Shown here: in pieces, positions 55,453-64,000 of the stretch
Layout: each line of letters begins with the position of its first letter
Numbering within the stretch: position 1 is the first letter of the stretch
From: Zoogloeaceae bacterium
GTDB lineage: Bacteria; Pseudomonadota; Gammaproteobacteria; Burkholderiales; Rhodocyclaceae
Direction: 5' to 3'
NCBI GenBank assembly: GCA_016791005.1
Contig: JAEUNY010000173.1
Coordinates: 1 to 64,000, forward strand
DNA length: 64,000 nt
Notes under the pieces: generated by a model
The model's database searches: none
Seen by the model: only the letters and a program-made list of their open reading frames with translations
What the model was told of the DNA's origin: nothing
Position numbers and translations under genes: made by a program

Positions 55453-57471
55453 TCAGCCTCGATTAAACCAATACGTCAGGAAGATGAAGACCCCGATGAT
55501 CATTGAAAAGGCGTATTGGTAAATGTGTCCTGTTTGGAAAAGCTTCGAAAGCTGAGCAATCCACCCTACCAATCGCGCCGAACCATTGATCGCCACTCCG
55601 TCGATCAACCCTTGATCGCCCGCTTTCCAAAGCCCCTTGCCGAGAAGCCTAGCTCCGCCGGCAAAAAAGATCTCATTGAAGCGGTCAAAGAAATACTTGT
55701 TGTCCAGCAAGGAATAGATCGGGAAGAACGCTTTCTGGATGGCGGCAGGAATATCCGGCCGAACCATATAGAAGAACCAAGCAACGGCTACACCGCTCAT
55801 CGCCAGGATGAACGGTAACGTTGTAAAGCCATGCAGGGCCATGGCGGAGGCACCGTGGAATTCGTGGGCCAATTCCTCCAACGCCGGATGAGCCGTATGG
55901 TCGATGTGAATGACCTTCTCAAACCATCCACCAAACAACATCGGCTCAATGGTCATGAAGCCAATGGCAACGGAAGGAATCGCGAGCAGGACCAAAGGAA
56001 CGGTAACGACCCACGGAGACTCATGGGGCTTTTGGCCTGGTGCGAGTCCATGATGATGATCATCTGAGGGCTCCTCGTCATCGTGATCACCATGGTGGTC
56101 GTGATGGTCATGCCCAAAACGCTCTTTACCGTGGAACACCAGGAAATACATGCGGAACGAGTAAAACGCGGTGACGAATACACCTGCCATCACGCACGCG
56201 AGGGCGTACCCACTCCCCGGAATGTGGGAAGCATGGACGGCCTCAATGATCGAATCCTTGGAATAAAACCCGGAAAGGAACGGGAAGCCAATCAAAGCTA
56301 ACGACCCAACCAAAGACGTCAGCCAAGTGACCGGCATATAGCGCCAAAGCCCACCCATGTTCCGCATGTCCTGATCGTGGTGCATTCCCATGATCACCGA
56401 ACCAGCACCGAGGAATAGCAGCGCCTTGAAGAACGCGTGGGTCATGAGATGAAATACCGCAGCCGAGTAGGCCGATACACCTAGCGCGACGGTCATGTAA
56501 CCCAATTGCGAGAGGGTCGAATAAGCAACCACACGCTTGACGTCGTTTTGAACGATGCCAAGAAATCCCATGAACAAAGCGGTGGTTGCGCCGATCACCA
56601 GGACGAACGACAAAGCTGCGTCGGACAATTCGAAAAGCGGCGACATTCGAGCCACCATGAAAATGCCTGCGGTCACCATCGTCGCAGCGTGGATGAGCGC
56701 GGAGATTGGAGTGGGGCCCTCCATCGAATCCGGCAACCAGACATGGAGAGGCACCTGGGCCGATTTGCCCATGGCGCCGATGAAAAGGCAGATGCAAATC
56801 GCCGTGATCAGGGACCAACCAGTCCCAGTCATGGTCGTCGAAGCCAGCTCTCCTGATTTCGCGAAGACTTCCGCGTAATTCAGGCTGCCGGCATACGCAG
56901 CCACCAGGCCGATACCAAGCAGGAATCCAAAGTCCCCGACGCGATTGACCAGAAACGCCTTCATGTTCGCGTAGATGGCTGTTGGACGGGTGTACCAGAA
57001 TCCAATCAGTAGATACGAAACCAACCCGACAGCCTCCCAACCAAAGAACAACTGGAGGAAGTTATTCGACATCACCAGCATCAACATCGAAAAGGTGAAT
57101 AGCGAGATGTAGCTAAAGAAGCGCTGATAACCGGGGTCTTCGTGCATGTAGCCGATGGTATATAGATGCACCATGAGCGACACGAAAGTCACCACGAGCA
57201 TCATCATGACGGTCAAGGAATCAATCAGGAATCCAACCTCGAAGGTCAGCCCCCCGCTTGTCGCCCAGACATAGAGGGGTCCGTTAAAGACGTTCCCAGC
57301 CCTGACGTCTTGGAAAATCACGATTGACGCAGCAAGAGCGACCGCCACCCCGAGAATGGTGACGATGTGGGCCCCAGTCCGGCCAATGGCTTTGCCGAAA
57401 AGACCTGCCAAAAGCGACCCTGCCAGAGGCGCAAGAGGAACTACCAAATAAAGTAGGTGCATGTCCGCCAT
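55453..57471 (-). CDS. nuoL: NADH-quinone oxidoreductase subunit L
   Basis: 672 residues with about 16 membrane helices including the C-terminal lateral helix. The conserved Lys-containing block KSAQVPLHVWLPDSMEGPTP is intact. A His/Asp-rich loop (about DNA 56046-56115) lies before the C-terminal domain; see findings. It is the distal proton-pumping subunit. An 87-nt gap to nuoM is the longest inside the operon. Confidence 0.97.
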   Translation of the reverse strand: MADMHLLYLVVPLAPLAGSLLAGLFGKAIGRTGAHIVTILGVAVALAASIVIFQDVRAGNVFNGPLYVWATSGGLTFEVGFLIDSLTVMMMLVVTFVSLMVHLYTIGYMHEDPGYQRFFSYISLFTFSMLMLVMSNNFLQLFFGWEAVGLVSYLLIGFWYTRPTAIYANMKAFLVNRVGDFGFLLGIGLVAAYAGSLNYAEVFAKSGELASTTMTGTGWSLITAICICLFIGAMGKSAQVPLHVWLPDSMEGPTPISALIHAATMVTAGIFMVARMSPLFELSDAALSFVLVIGATTALFMGFLGIVQNDVKRVVAYSTLSQLGYMTVALGVSAYSAAVFHLMTHAFFKALLFLGAGSVIMGMHHDQDMRNMGGLWRYMPVTWLTSLVGSLALIGFPFLSGFYSKDSIIEAVHASHIPGSGYALACVMAGVFVTAFYSFRMYFLVFHGKERFGHDHHDHHGDHDDEEPSDDHHHGLAPGQKPHESPWVVTVPLVLLAIPSVAIGFMTIEPMLFGGWFEKVIHIDHTAHPALEELAHEFHGASAMALHGFTTLPFILAMSGVAVAWFFYMVRPDIPAAIQKAFFPIYSLLDNKYFFDRFNEIFFAGGARLLGKGLWKAGDQGLIDGVAINGSARLVGWIAQLSKLFQTGHIYQYAFSMIIGVFIFLTYWFNRG

Positions 57472-57483
57472 GGTGTTGTTCCC

Positions 57484-57789
57484 TTAACCCTTTAGACTGT
57501 CCAGATCGTCCACATGGATCGTCCGGAGATTACGGAACAGGACAACTAATATCGCCAATCCAATTGCAGACTCTGCTGCTGCGACCGTGAGAATGAAGAA
57601 AACAAAAAGCTGACCGGCCAGATCCCCCAAGTAATGGGAAAAGGCTATGAAGTTGAGATTCACCGCCAGCAGCATCAACTCGATTGCCATGAGCAGGACA
57701 ATCAGATTTTTGCGGTTGAGGAATATCCCAACGATACTGATTGCGAACAGTATCGCACCCAGGATCAAATAATGGGAAAGCGACAGCAT
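57484..57789 (-). CDS. nuoK: NADH-quinone oxidoreductase subunit K
   Basis: 101 residues with three membrane helices. The two conserved glutamates of the proton channel lie in the [15 protein letters not shown] and [13 protein letters not shown] helices. A short membrane subunit of complex I, MrpC-like. Confidence 0.97.
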   Translation of the reverse strand: MLSLSHYLILGAILFAISIVGIFLNRKNLIVLLMAIELMLLAVNLNFIAFSHYLGDLAGQLFVFFILTVAAAESAIGLAILVVLFRNLRTIHVDDLDSLKG

Positions 57790-57839
57790 TAATAGCTCCC
57801 TGATGCCTCAGTTTTCCGGAGGCGACTTTGTTATCTTGT

Positions 57840-58442
57840 TTATTCTTTCTCAACCGGCATTGGCACGATTTCAACCCGATCTGCGCGCTTGACTGAAATC
57901 TGCTGCGCAGGATCGACTGCCCTGACACCCTTACGTTTGCGCAGGGTGAGCGCAACAGCTGCAATCATTGCTACCAGCAATACCAACGAGGCTAATTCAA
58001 AAGGATAGACGTAATCGGTATAGAGCAATCGTCCCAGCTCACGAGTGTTGCTAAAGCCCGCCTGCGGAGCCGGGGGCTCAGGCATCGCGTCAATTCCAAA
58101 ATACCGCCCACCAAGGACAATCCCCATTTCTACGACCATCAGGATTCCAACAGCTGCCCCAACCGGCAAATAACTCCAGAATCCTTCCCTTATCCGATCA
58201 AGATTGATGTCGAGCATCATCACAACAAATAAGAACAACACCATCACGGCGCCGACGTAGACCAGCACCAGGGTAATCGCCAGAAATTCAGCTTGCAAAA
58301 GCATCCAGATTCCCGCGGCATTGAAGAAGGCCAATACGAGAAACAGGGCGGCATGGACAGGGTTGCGTGCAGTAATCACCCGTAAAGCCGCGATTACCAT
58401 CACTGCGCTAAACAAGTAAAAAATAGCAGTTTTGAATTCCAT
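57840..58442 (-). CDS. nuoJ: NADH-quinone oxidoreductase subunit J
   Basis: 200 residues with five membrane helices and a charged C-terminal tail. The conserved YVGAVMVLFLFVVMM helix contains the pi-bulge linked to quinone-coupled gating. It is cotranscribed between nuoI and nuoK. Confidence 0.95.
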   Translation of the reverse strand: MEFKTAIFYLFSAVMVIAALRVITARNPVHAALFLVLAFFNAAGIWMLLQAEFLAITLVLVYVGAVMVLFLFVVMMLDINLDRIREGFWSYLPVGAAVGILMVVEMGIVLGGRYFGIDAMPEPPAPQAGFSNTRELGRLLYTDYVYPFELASLVLLVAMIAAVALTLRKRKGVRAVDPAQQISVKRADRVEIVPMPVEKE

Positions 58443-58478
58443 ATTAGCGACTCATAGTCCCCGGTTCAGGCACTCAAC

Positions 58479-58964
58479 TCAGCGATAAGCCGAATCGGCT
58501 TCGCGGTCTTTGGCAATTTGCGCCTCGTACCGGTCACCGACAGCCAAAAGCATCTGTTTGGTGTAATACAAATCCCCGCGCTTCTCACCGTGATATTCAA
58601 AGACACGGGTCTCGACAATAGCGTCAACCGGGCAGGCCTCTTCGCAAAACCCGCAAAATATGCACTTCGTCAAATCAATGTCGTACCTCGTGGTGCGACG
58701 CGAGCCGTCGTCACGTTGGTCCGATTCAATGGTGATCGCCATGGCTGGGCAAATTGCCTCACACAGCTTGCAGGCGATGCAACGCTCTTCTCCATTTGGA
58801 TACCGTCGTAGGGCGTGGAGCCCACGGAACCGAGGACTTTGGGGCGTCTTCTCTTCAGGAAACTGCACTGTAATCTTGCGCTGGAAGAGATGTCTCCCAG
58901 TAAGAGCCATGCCCTTGAACAACTCTTTTAGGAAAAGGCTCCCGACAAATTCACTAGCGCCCAT
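58479..58964 (-). CDS. nuoI: NADH-quinone oxidoreductase subunit I
   Basis: 161 residues carrying two [4Fe-4S] clusters, N6a and N6b: Cys62, 65, 68, 72 and Cys101, 104, 107, 111, each in CxxCxxCxxxCP form. It links the peripheral arm to the quinone site. The N-terminal helix contacts NuoH. Confidence 0.97.
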   Translation of the reverse strand: MGASEFVGSLFLKELFKGMALTGRHLFQRKITVQFPEEKTPQSPRFRGLHALRRYPNGEERCIACKLCEAICPAMAITIESDQRDDGSRRTTRYDIDLTKCIFCGFCEEACPVDAIVETRVFEYHGEKRGDLYYTKQMLLAVGDRYEAQIAKDREADSAYR

Positions 58965-58976
58965 CTTCGGTTTACC

Positions 58977-60026
58977 TTATTGCCAAATTGAAAGGGGAGA
59001 CATGACCCAAACCGCAACCACGACCACCCAGAACAAGGTGATTGGAATAAACACTTTCCACCCTAGCCGCATGATGTGGTCGTAACGGAAGCGAGGGAAT
59101 GTTGCACGCGCCCAGAGGAAGATGAACAAAATCAGAGCGACCTTGGCAGCCAACCAGAAGAATCCGTCCGGCAGAAATCCGACGGGCGATAACCAACCCC
59201 CAAGGAACAGAATTGCCGTCAGCGCCGAAACAAGAATCATGTTTGCGTATTCGCCGAGAAAGAACAGCGCAAACGCCATGCCCGAATACTCGACCATATG
59301 GCCAGCAACGATCTCGGATTCACCTTCAACGACGTCGAAGGGTGCTCGGTTGGTTTCAGCGATGCCGGAAATAAGATACACGACGAACATTGGCAGCAGC
59401 GGCAACCAATTCCAGCTCAGTATGCCCAAACCCATGTCCGCAAAGCGCCCCGTTCCTTGCGCCTTTATGATGTCGGAAAGATTTAGACTTGCGGAAATCA
59501 TCAGCACACAGACGAGGGCAAAACCCATTGCGACCTCGTAAGAGACCATCTGGGCTGCAGCTCGGATACATCCAACGAACGGGTACTTAGAGTTTGAGGC
59601 CCAACCGGCGATGATTACGCCATAAACTTCGCATGAAGTAATCGCCAAAAGGAGCAATAAGCCCGCATCGACATTGGCCAGGACGCCCCCATCAAAAAAC
59701 GGGACCACCGCCCAGGCTGCGAGGGCTGGAGCCAACGCCAAAATCGGTCCGAGGATGAACAGCCCTTTGCTCGACTTGGACGGAACAATCACCTCTTTGA
59801 GCAAGAGCTTGATGCCGTCTGCCATCGGCTGAAGCAGGCCTTTTGGCCCAACTCGGTTGGGTCCAATCCGTACCTGCATGTAGCCGATGACCTTCCGCTC
59901 GGCCAGAGTGAGGTAAGCGACACAGATCAAAAGCGGAGCGATGATCGCAACGATCTTGACCAAAACCCAAACGAGGGGCCAGACGTCACCGAACAACTCC
60001 GAGATCGGTTGGAGGAAGCTATCCAT
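58977..60026 (-). CDS. nuoH: NADH-quinone oxidoreductase subunit H
   Basis: 349 residues from ATG at 60026, with eight membrane helices. The cytoplasmic quinone-pocket loop [16 protein letters not shown] and the Glu-rich [15 protein letters not shown] segment are conserved. It forms part of the quinone chamber. The ATG shares one base with the nuoG stop (TGATG). Confidence 0.96.
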   Translation of the reverse strand: MDSFLQPISELFGDVWPLVWVLVKIVAIIAPLLICVAYLTLAERKVIGYMQVRIGPNRVGPKGLLQPMADGIKLLLKEVIVPSKSSKGLFILGPILALAPALAAWAVVPFFDGGVLANVDAGLLLLLAITSCEVYGVIIAGWASNSKYPFVGCIRAAAQMVSYEVAMGFALVCVLMISASLNLSDIIKAQGTGRFADMGLGILSWNWLPLLPMFVVYLISGIAETNRAPFDVVEGESEIVAGHMVEYSGMAFALFFLGEYANMILVSALTAILFLGGWLSPVGFLPDGFFWLAAKVALILFIFLWARATFPRFRYDHIMRLGWKVFIPITLFWVVVVAVWVMSPLSIWQ

Positions 60027-62368
60027 CAGGCACGCTCCACAGTCACTAGACCGCTCAACGCCCCGAGGGCAGCAGTATCTGCCATGGCCCCCGGAACCTG
60101 GACACATCCCTCAGGGACCGACTCGTCCAAACTCACCTTCAGCTTTGCCCTCCCGGCGCCCTGACCGACCTGAATCCACTCAGCCCCGTCGATTCCGAGC
60201 TTTGCAAATGTCGCAGGGTGAATCCTGGCCGATACTGGCGATGCGTCTTTGGTCTTCTGGAGCGAGGTGGCACGGCGGACCAGCGGGTCAGTAGCGTAGA
60301 TGGGTATATCGCTCACACGCTCCAAACCCTCAATCCGTCCGCCGAGCTCGCCAACAATTGGGACTTCACTGGAGAGACTATTAACCTCGACCTCGCTGGC
60401 TCCCCCAAAAATTTCCTTGCGGACATCTTCGCTATTGCCATGCTCGAACCCTGATTGCTCGAGGAAATTACCAAGTACCCGCAATACCTTCCACCCTGGG
60501 CGAGCTTGCCCCTTTGCGGGTGCAGCCGCTTCGAAGGATTGGCATTGCCCGGCCGTATTAACAAAACTTCCCGAGGTCTCAGCAAATGGCGTAATTGGCA
60601 GGATCACGGAGGCGAATCGCTGCAGGTCAGGCGACTTAAAAGCCGTCAGGCAAACAATACTTTTAGCCGACGCAAACGCCGAGCGGGCGGCTTCGCCATC
60701 CATAAAATCAAAGCTTGGCTCCGCCTCCAGCACTAACAGGGCTTTAGGAGGATCAAGAAGCATGGTTTTTGCGTTCTTTCCGCCACGTTGAGGGAAGGCC
60801 TTGGCGATATAGCCTCCGACACTGTTTGCCGCTTGCCCGATCACTCCAAAGCGAGCGCTGGTCAGCCGAGCAATCTCTCCTGCGATCCCGAGGATCTCAG
60901 CAAATCGCGCGTCTTGTTCCCCGAGGGCCCCGATCCATATTGCCGCCTTGGTCCCGCTAAGAAGGTTGCTCGCTAGCGCAATCGCTTCAGCGCCACCCTG
61001 GCTCGGAAGACGGTCTTGCAATTCTGTTGTAACCGATTTTCCGGACTCCTGAGCAACGGCGCAAAGGAGTTCAAGGAGAACTGCAACAACTTGGCTAGGC
61101 CGAACGGTGATCCGCTGGCGCGTCTTGATCAGCCAGTCATCCTGGGCGGAACCCAATGCACTGACTTGAAGACCACGGCGGGCAGCTTGACGTACTCTTT
61201 GCGCCAAGAGGGGTGCATCTTTTCTAAAGAAACTTCCCACGACCAGAAGGCGATCGAGGGTTGGAATGTCGGATACCGGCATGCCGAGCCACGGCGCACC
61301 CTTCATCAGGCCATCAAGCCTAAAGTCGGATTGACGCAAACGGAAATCCACGTTGTCGGAGCCCAACCCACGGTTCAACTTTTGAGCGAGGTAGAGTTCC
61401 TCTAGCGTCGCATGGGGAGAAAGAAGCGCACCAAAGGACGAACCACCGGATTCGCCCACAACGCTCTTAATCTCTTTGGCGGCAGCTTCCAACGCGGTCT
61501 GCCAGTCGACTTCCTTCCACTCGCCCGATACTTTGATCATGGGCTGAGTCAACCGATCAGCGCCATTTAGCGCCTCATAGGAGAAACGGTCTTTATCAGA
61601 GATCCAGCATTCGTTGACCGATTCATTTTCCAGCGGAAGGACTCGCTTCACCTGATCATGTTTGACTTGCACGATCAGATTTGAGCCCAAGGAATCATGC
61701 GGGCTGATTGACTTGCGCCGGGAAAGCTCCCACGTCCGCGCAGAAAACCTGAATGGCTTAGAGGTCAAAGCCCCAACCGGACACAGGTCAATGATGTTTC
61801 CAGACAACTCGGAATCGACGGTTTTTTCAACAAACGGCATGATCTCAGCCCGCTCGCCCCTAAACGCTTGGCCAAGCTCCATCACACCGGCAATTTCCTG
61901 CGTAAAGCGGACACACCGGGTGCAGTTAATGCACCTGGTCATATCGGTAGACACCAACGAGCCCAAATTCTTATTAAAGACGACCCGCTTTTCTTCCTGA
62001 TAGCGTGAATCCACGCCGCCGTATCCAACCGCCAGATCTTGCAGCTGACATTCCCCACCCTGGTCGCAAATCGGACAATCCAACGGGTGGTTGATTAGCA
62101 GGAATTCCATGACCCCTTTTTGAGCTTTTATTGCACCCTCAGAATGGGTCCAGACCTTCATTCCATTGGTTACCGGGGTCGCACACGCCGGCAAGGGCTT
62201 TGGCGCCTTCTCAACCTGGACCAAACACATGCGGCAATTGGCGGCGATTGAAAGCTTTTTGTGGTAACAAAAATGAGGAATATAGGCTCCGACCTTACTA
62301 GCAGCGTCCATCACGGTGCTGCCGTCGGGCACTTGCACCTGAATGCCATCGATTTCGATATCTAGCAT
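60026..62368 (-). CDS. nuoG: NADH-quinone oxidoreductase subunit G
   Basis: 780 residues. The N-terminal 2Fe-2S ferredoxin domain ([17 protein letters not shown]), the His-containing N5 motif ([11 protein letters not shown]), and the N4 region [14 protein letters not shown] are present, followed by a long molybdopterin-oxidoreductase-like domain that lacks a cofactor in complex I. It holds most of the Fe-S chain. Overlaps the nuoF stop by 7 nt. Hand-counted GC of one 60-nt block here was 50%, clearly below the rest of the window. Confidence 0.96.
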   Translation of the reverse strand: MLDIEIDGIQVQVPDGSTVMDAASKVGAYIPHFCYHKKLSIAANCRMCLVQVEKAPKPLPACATPVTNGMKVWTHSEGAIKAQKGVMEFLLINHPLDCPICDQGGECQLQDLAVGYGGVDSRYQEEKRVVFNKNLGSLVSTDMTRCINCTRCVRFTQEIAGVMELGQAFRGERAEIMPFVEKTVDSELSGNIIDLCPVGALTSKPFRFSARTWELSRRKSISPHDSLGSNLIVQVKHDQVKRVLPLENESVNECWISDKDRFSYEALNGADRLTQPMIKVSGEWKEVDWQTALEAAAKEIKSVVGESGGSSFGALLSPHATLEELYLAQKLNRGLGSDNVDFRLRQSDFRLDGLMKGAPWLGMPVSDIPTLDRLLVVGSFFRKDAPLLAQRVRQAARRGLQVSALGSAQDDWLIKTRQRITVRPSQVVAVLLELLCAVAQESGKSVTTELQDRLPSQGGAEAIALASNLLSGTKAAIWIGALGEQDARFAEILGIAGEIARLTSARFGVIGQAANSVGGYIAKAFPQRGGKNAKTMLLDPPKALLVLEAEPSFDFMDGEAARSAFASAKSIVCLTAFKSPDLQRFASVILPITPFAETSGSFVNTAGQCQSFEAAAPAKGQARPGWKVLRVLGNFLEQSGFEHGNSEDVRKEIFGGASEVEVNSLSSEVPIVGELGGRIEGLERVSDIPIYATDPLVRRATSLQKTKDASPVSARIHPATFAKLGIDGAEWIQVGQGAGRAKLKVSLDESVPEGCVQVPGAMADTAALGALSGLVTVERA

Positions 62369-63681
62369 GACGGCCCTACGTAAATGTCGCTACCGGCGTA
62401 CTGGGTTTCTGGGGAAACCAGGCAGCGCTTATTTTCAATATGGAATTCAAATTCCGACCGGAAATGCTTGACAAAGCTTTGCACCGGCATTGACGCGGCA
62501 TCACCCAGGGCGCAAATCGTGCGACCCATGATATTGGTGGTGACACTATTCAGGAGGTCAAGATCTTCAGGACGTCCCTCGCCGTGCTCAATTCGGTGGA
62601 CCACCCTGTACAACCAACCAGTGCCCTCCCGACATGGAGTGCATTGGCCACAGGATTCTTCGAAATAAAAGTATGAAAGCCGTTCGAGCGCTTTCACCAT
62701 GCATGTCGTCTCATCCATGACGATCACGGCTCCGGAGCCCAACATGGAACCCGCTTTTGAAATCGAGTCATAATCCATGGTGCAAGCCATCATCACATCG
62801 CCCGGAAGCACTGGCGCAGAAGAACCGCCAGGAATAACGGCTTTCAGCTTTCGCCCACCCCGCATCCCGCCGGCAAGCTCAAGAAGATCCGCGAACGGCG
62901 TGCCGAGCTTGATCTCGTAGTTTCCTGGCCGATTGACGTGACCAGACACCGAAAAAAGCTTTGTGCCACCGTTATTAGGTTTCCCAAGATTAAGGAACCC
63001 TTCGCCGCCCATATTCATAATGAACGGAACAGAGGCAAATGTTTCGGTGTTGTTAATTGTTGTGGGCTTACCGTAAAGTCCAAAACTCGCCGGGAAAGGT
63101 GGCTTGAATCGAGGCTGACCCTTCTTGCCCTCAATGGACTCAAGGAGGGCGGTCTCTTCTCCACAGATGTAAGCGCCATAGCCGTGATGCGCAAACAACT
63201 CAAAACCAAATCCAGAACCAAGAATGTCCTGACCCAGAAGATTCGCGGCTCTTGCTTCAGCCAAAGCCTCTTCAAATCGCTGATAAACCTCAAATATTTC
63301 GCCGTGGATGTAGTTATACCCACGCTCACATCCCATTGCATAGCCGGCGATGGTCATGCCTTCGATGACTGAATGGGGGTTGTAACGCAGGATATCCCGG
63401 TCTTTGAATGTCCCGGGCTCTCCTTCATCCGAATTACAAGCAAGGTACTTCGCACCGGGAAATGCTCGGGGCATGAAACTCCATTTAAGCCCGGTCGGAA
63501 AGCCCGCACCACCTCGTCCGCGAAGCGAAGATGCTTTCAATTCTGCGATGATGTTTTCTGGTGGAATTTTTTCCGCCAGGATCCGCCGAAGGGCAGAATA
63601 GCCTCCACGGCTTTCGTAATCCTTAAGACGCCACGACTTGTCGCCGTCGAGTCCGTCGAAGATGAGCTTATATTCACTCAT
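62362..63681 (-). CDS. nuoF: NADH-quinone oxidoreductase subunit F
   Basis: 439 residues. The FMN/NADH-binding glycine-rich block [29 protein letters not shown], and the C-terminal N3 cluster motif [13 protein letters not shown] (plus a distal Cys) are all present. It accepts electrons from NADH to FMN. Overlaps nuoE by 8 nt. Confidence 0.97.
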   Translation of the reverse strand: MSEYKLIFDGLDGDKSWRLKDYESRGGYSALRRILAEKIPPENIIAELKASSLRGRGGAGFPTGLKWSFMPRAFPGAKYLACNSDEGEPGTFKDRDILRYNPHSVIEGMTIAGYAMGCERGYNYIHGEIFEVYQRFEEALAEARAANLLGQDILGSGFGFELFAHHGYGAYICGEETALLESIEGKKGQPRFKPPFPASFGLYGKPTTINNTETFASVPFIMNMGGEGFLNLGKPNNGGTKLFSVSGHVNRPGNYEIKLGTPFADLLELAGGMRGGRKLKAVIPGGSSAPVLPGDVMMACTMDYDSISKAGSMLGSGAVIVMDETTCMVKALERLSYFYFEESCGQCTPCREGTGWLYRVVHRIEHGEGRPEDLDLLNSVTTNIMGRTICALGDAASMPVQSFVKHFRSEFEFHIENKRCLVSPETQYAGSDIYVGPSC

Positions 63682-64000
63682 GTTTCGCGTCTTCCCCCAG
63701 CGAACTCAGCAATTGGTCGATTTTTTCTCGAGTCATCCAACTGCACATCTTGTGGTTGTTCACCAACAAAACCGGAGCATCTCCGCACGCACCCATACAC
63801 TCACCTTCTTTAAGGGTGAAGTTTCCGTCGGCAGTGGTCTCGTTGAAATCAATGCCTAAACGCTTTTTGAAATGCTCAGCTGCATGAACTCCGCCAGAAA
63901 GCGCGCAAGGCAAATTCGTACATACGGCGATCTTGTATTTTCCTACAGGAGCCAGATCGTACATATTGTAAAAGCTAGCGACTTCAAAGACTGCAATGGC
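63674..64000 (-). CDS. nuoE: NADH-quinone oxidoreductase subunit E (5' end outside the window)
   Basis: The last 108 codons are visible. The frame stays open to the window edge as [20 protein letters not shown], the normal interior of NuoE, so the Met at 63964 is internal and not the start. The thioredoxin-like 2Fe-2S (N1a) ligands are visible in CTNLPC and CMGACG. About 50 more residues should lie beyond 64000, together with nuoA-D in the common order. Confidence 0.95.
   Translation of the reverse strand, partial: AIAVFEVASFYNMYDLAPVGKYKIAVCTNLPCALSGGVHAAEHFKKRLGIDFNETTADGNFTLKEGECMGACGDAPVLLVNNHKMCSWMTREKIDQLLSSLGEDAKHE

Noticed and set aside
63674-63964. Complete 96-residue NuoE
   Set aside because: The frame remains open to the window edge with NuoE-like sequence, so the Met at 63964 is internal and the gene is truncated by the window.

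Overview
The window is a chromosomal segment of a high-GC denitrifying betaproteobacterium. The closest fit by gene order and protein style is the order Rhodocyclales (Azoarcus/Thauera/Dechloromonas-like). This is inferred from recognised gene order, not from a database search. Almost all of the sequence is coding, with many 1-4 nt gene overlaps. I see no complete insertion sequence, prophage or CRISPR array.

Layout. (1) 1-4701: distal part of a nitric oxide reductase (nor) cluster: a gene tail, a small membrane protein, a CcoG/NapH-like polyferredoxin, a CopD-like membrane protein, norD and a Crp/Fnr-family regulator. (2) 4702-5836: a 1.1 kb gene-poor, lower-GC stretch. (3) 5719-12798: a C4-dicarboxylate/aspartate module, aspA-dctA behind a clear sigma-54 promoter with upstream dyads, then a TauE/SafE permease and the dctB-dctD two-component pair. 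(4) 12799-17625: a YfiR-TonB receptor pair, a DUF1178 protein, and a convergent alkaline-phosphatase-fold hydrolase. (5) 17690-18036: tRNA-Gly, tRNA-Cys and tRNA-Gly behind a consensus promoter. (6) 18033-32255 (minus): a long tight array read as rpoE-rseA-rseB-rseC-mucD-glutaredoxin-lepA-lepB-DUF4845-rnc-era-recO-pdxJ-acpS-nagZ-uvrC-pgsA. (7) 32475-34058: nadB, divergent from rpoE. (8) 34055-40716 (minus): yceD-rpmF-plsX-fabH-fabD-fabG-acpP-fabF-ygfX-like, the fatty-acid and phospholipid operon. (9) 40797-47406: maf, an RsmI-like methyltransferase, a Rieske protein, a HAD phosphatase, rluC and rne. (10) 47563-52278: a low-molecular-weight phosphatase, uvrB, an aspC/tyrB-type aminotransferase and a NUDIX hydrolase. 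(11) 52380-64000 (minus): nuoE to nuoN, respiratory complex I, with nuoE running off the window end.

How the parts work together. Complex I supplies electrons to a respiratory chain that can use NO. AspA and DctA feed fumarate/aspartate into the TCA cycle under DctBD/sigma-54 control. The rpoE block links envelope stress control (RseA/RseB/MucD) to protein export (LepB), translation (LepA, Era, RNase III) and cell-wall, cofactor and repair genes. The rne/rluC/maf/yceD/rpmF/plsX/fab block is a rearranged version of the order known from E. coli.

The most interesting non-routine signals are: the polyferredoxin/CopD-like accessory genes inside the nor cluster; the sigma-54 promoter and dyads ahead of aspA-dctA; a consensus promoter that would make the yceD mRNA leaderless; an intrinsic terminator inside the tRNA array; hairpins and palindromes ahead of the YfiR-TonB pair; and a clear GC drop from about 51 kb through the nuo operon. 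I did not find strong evidence of a wholly new defence or mobile system.
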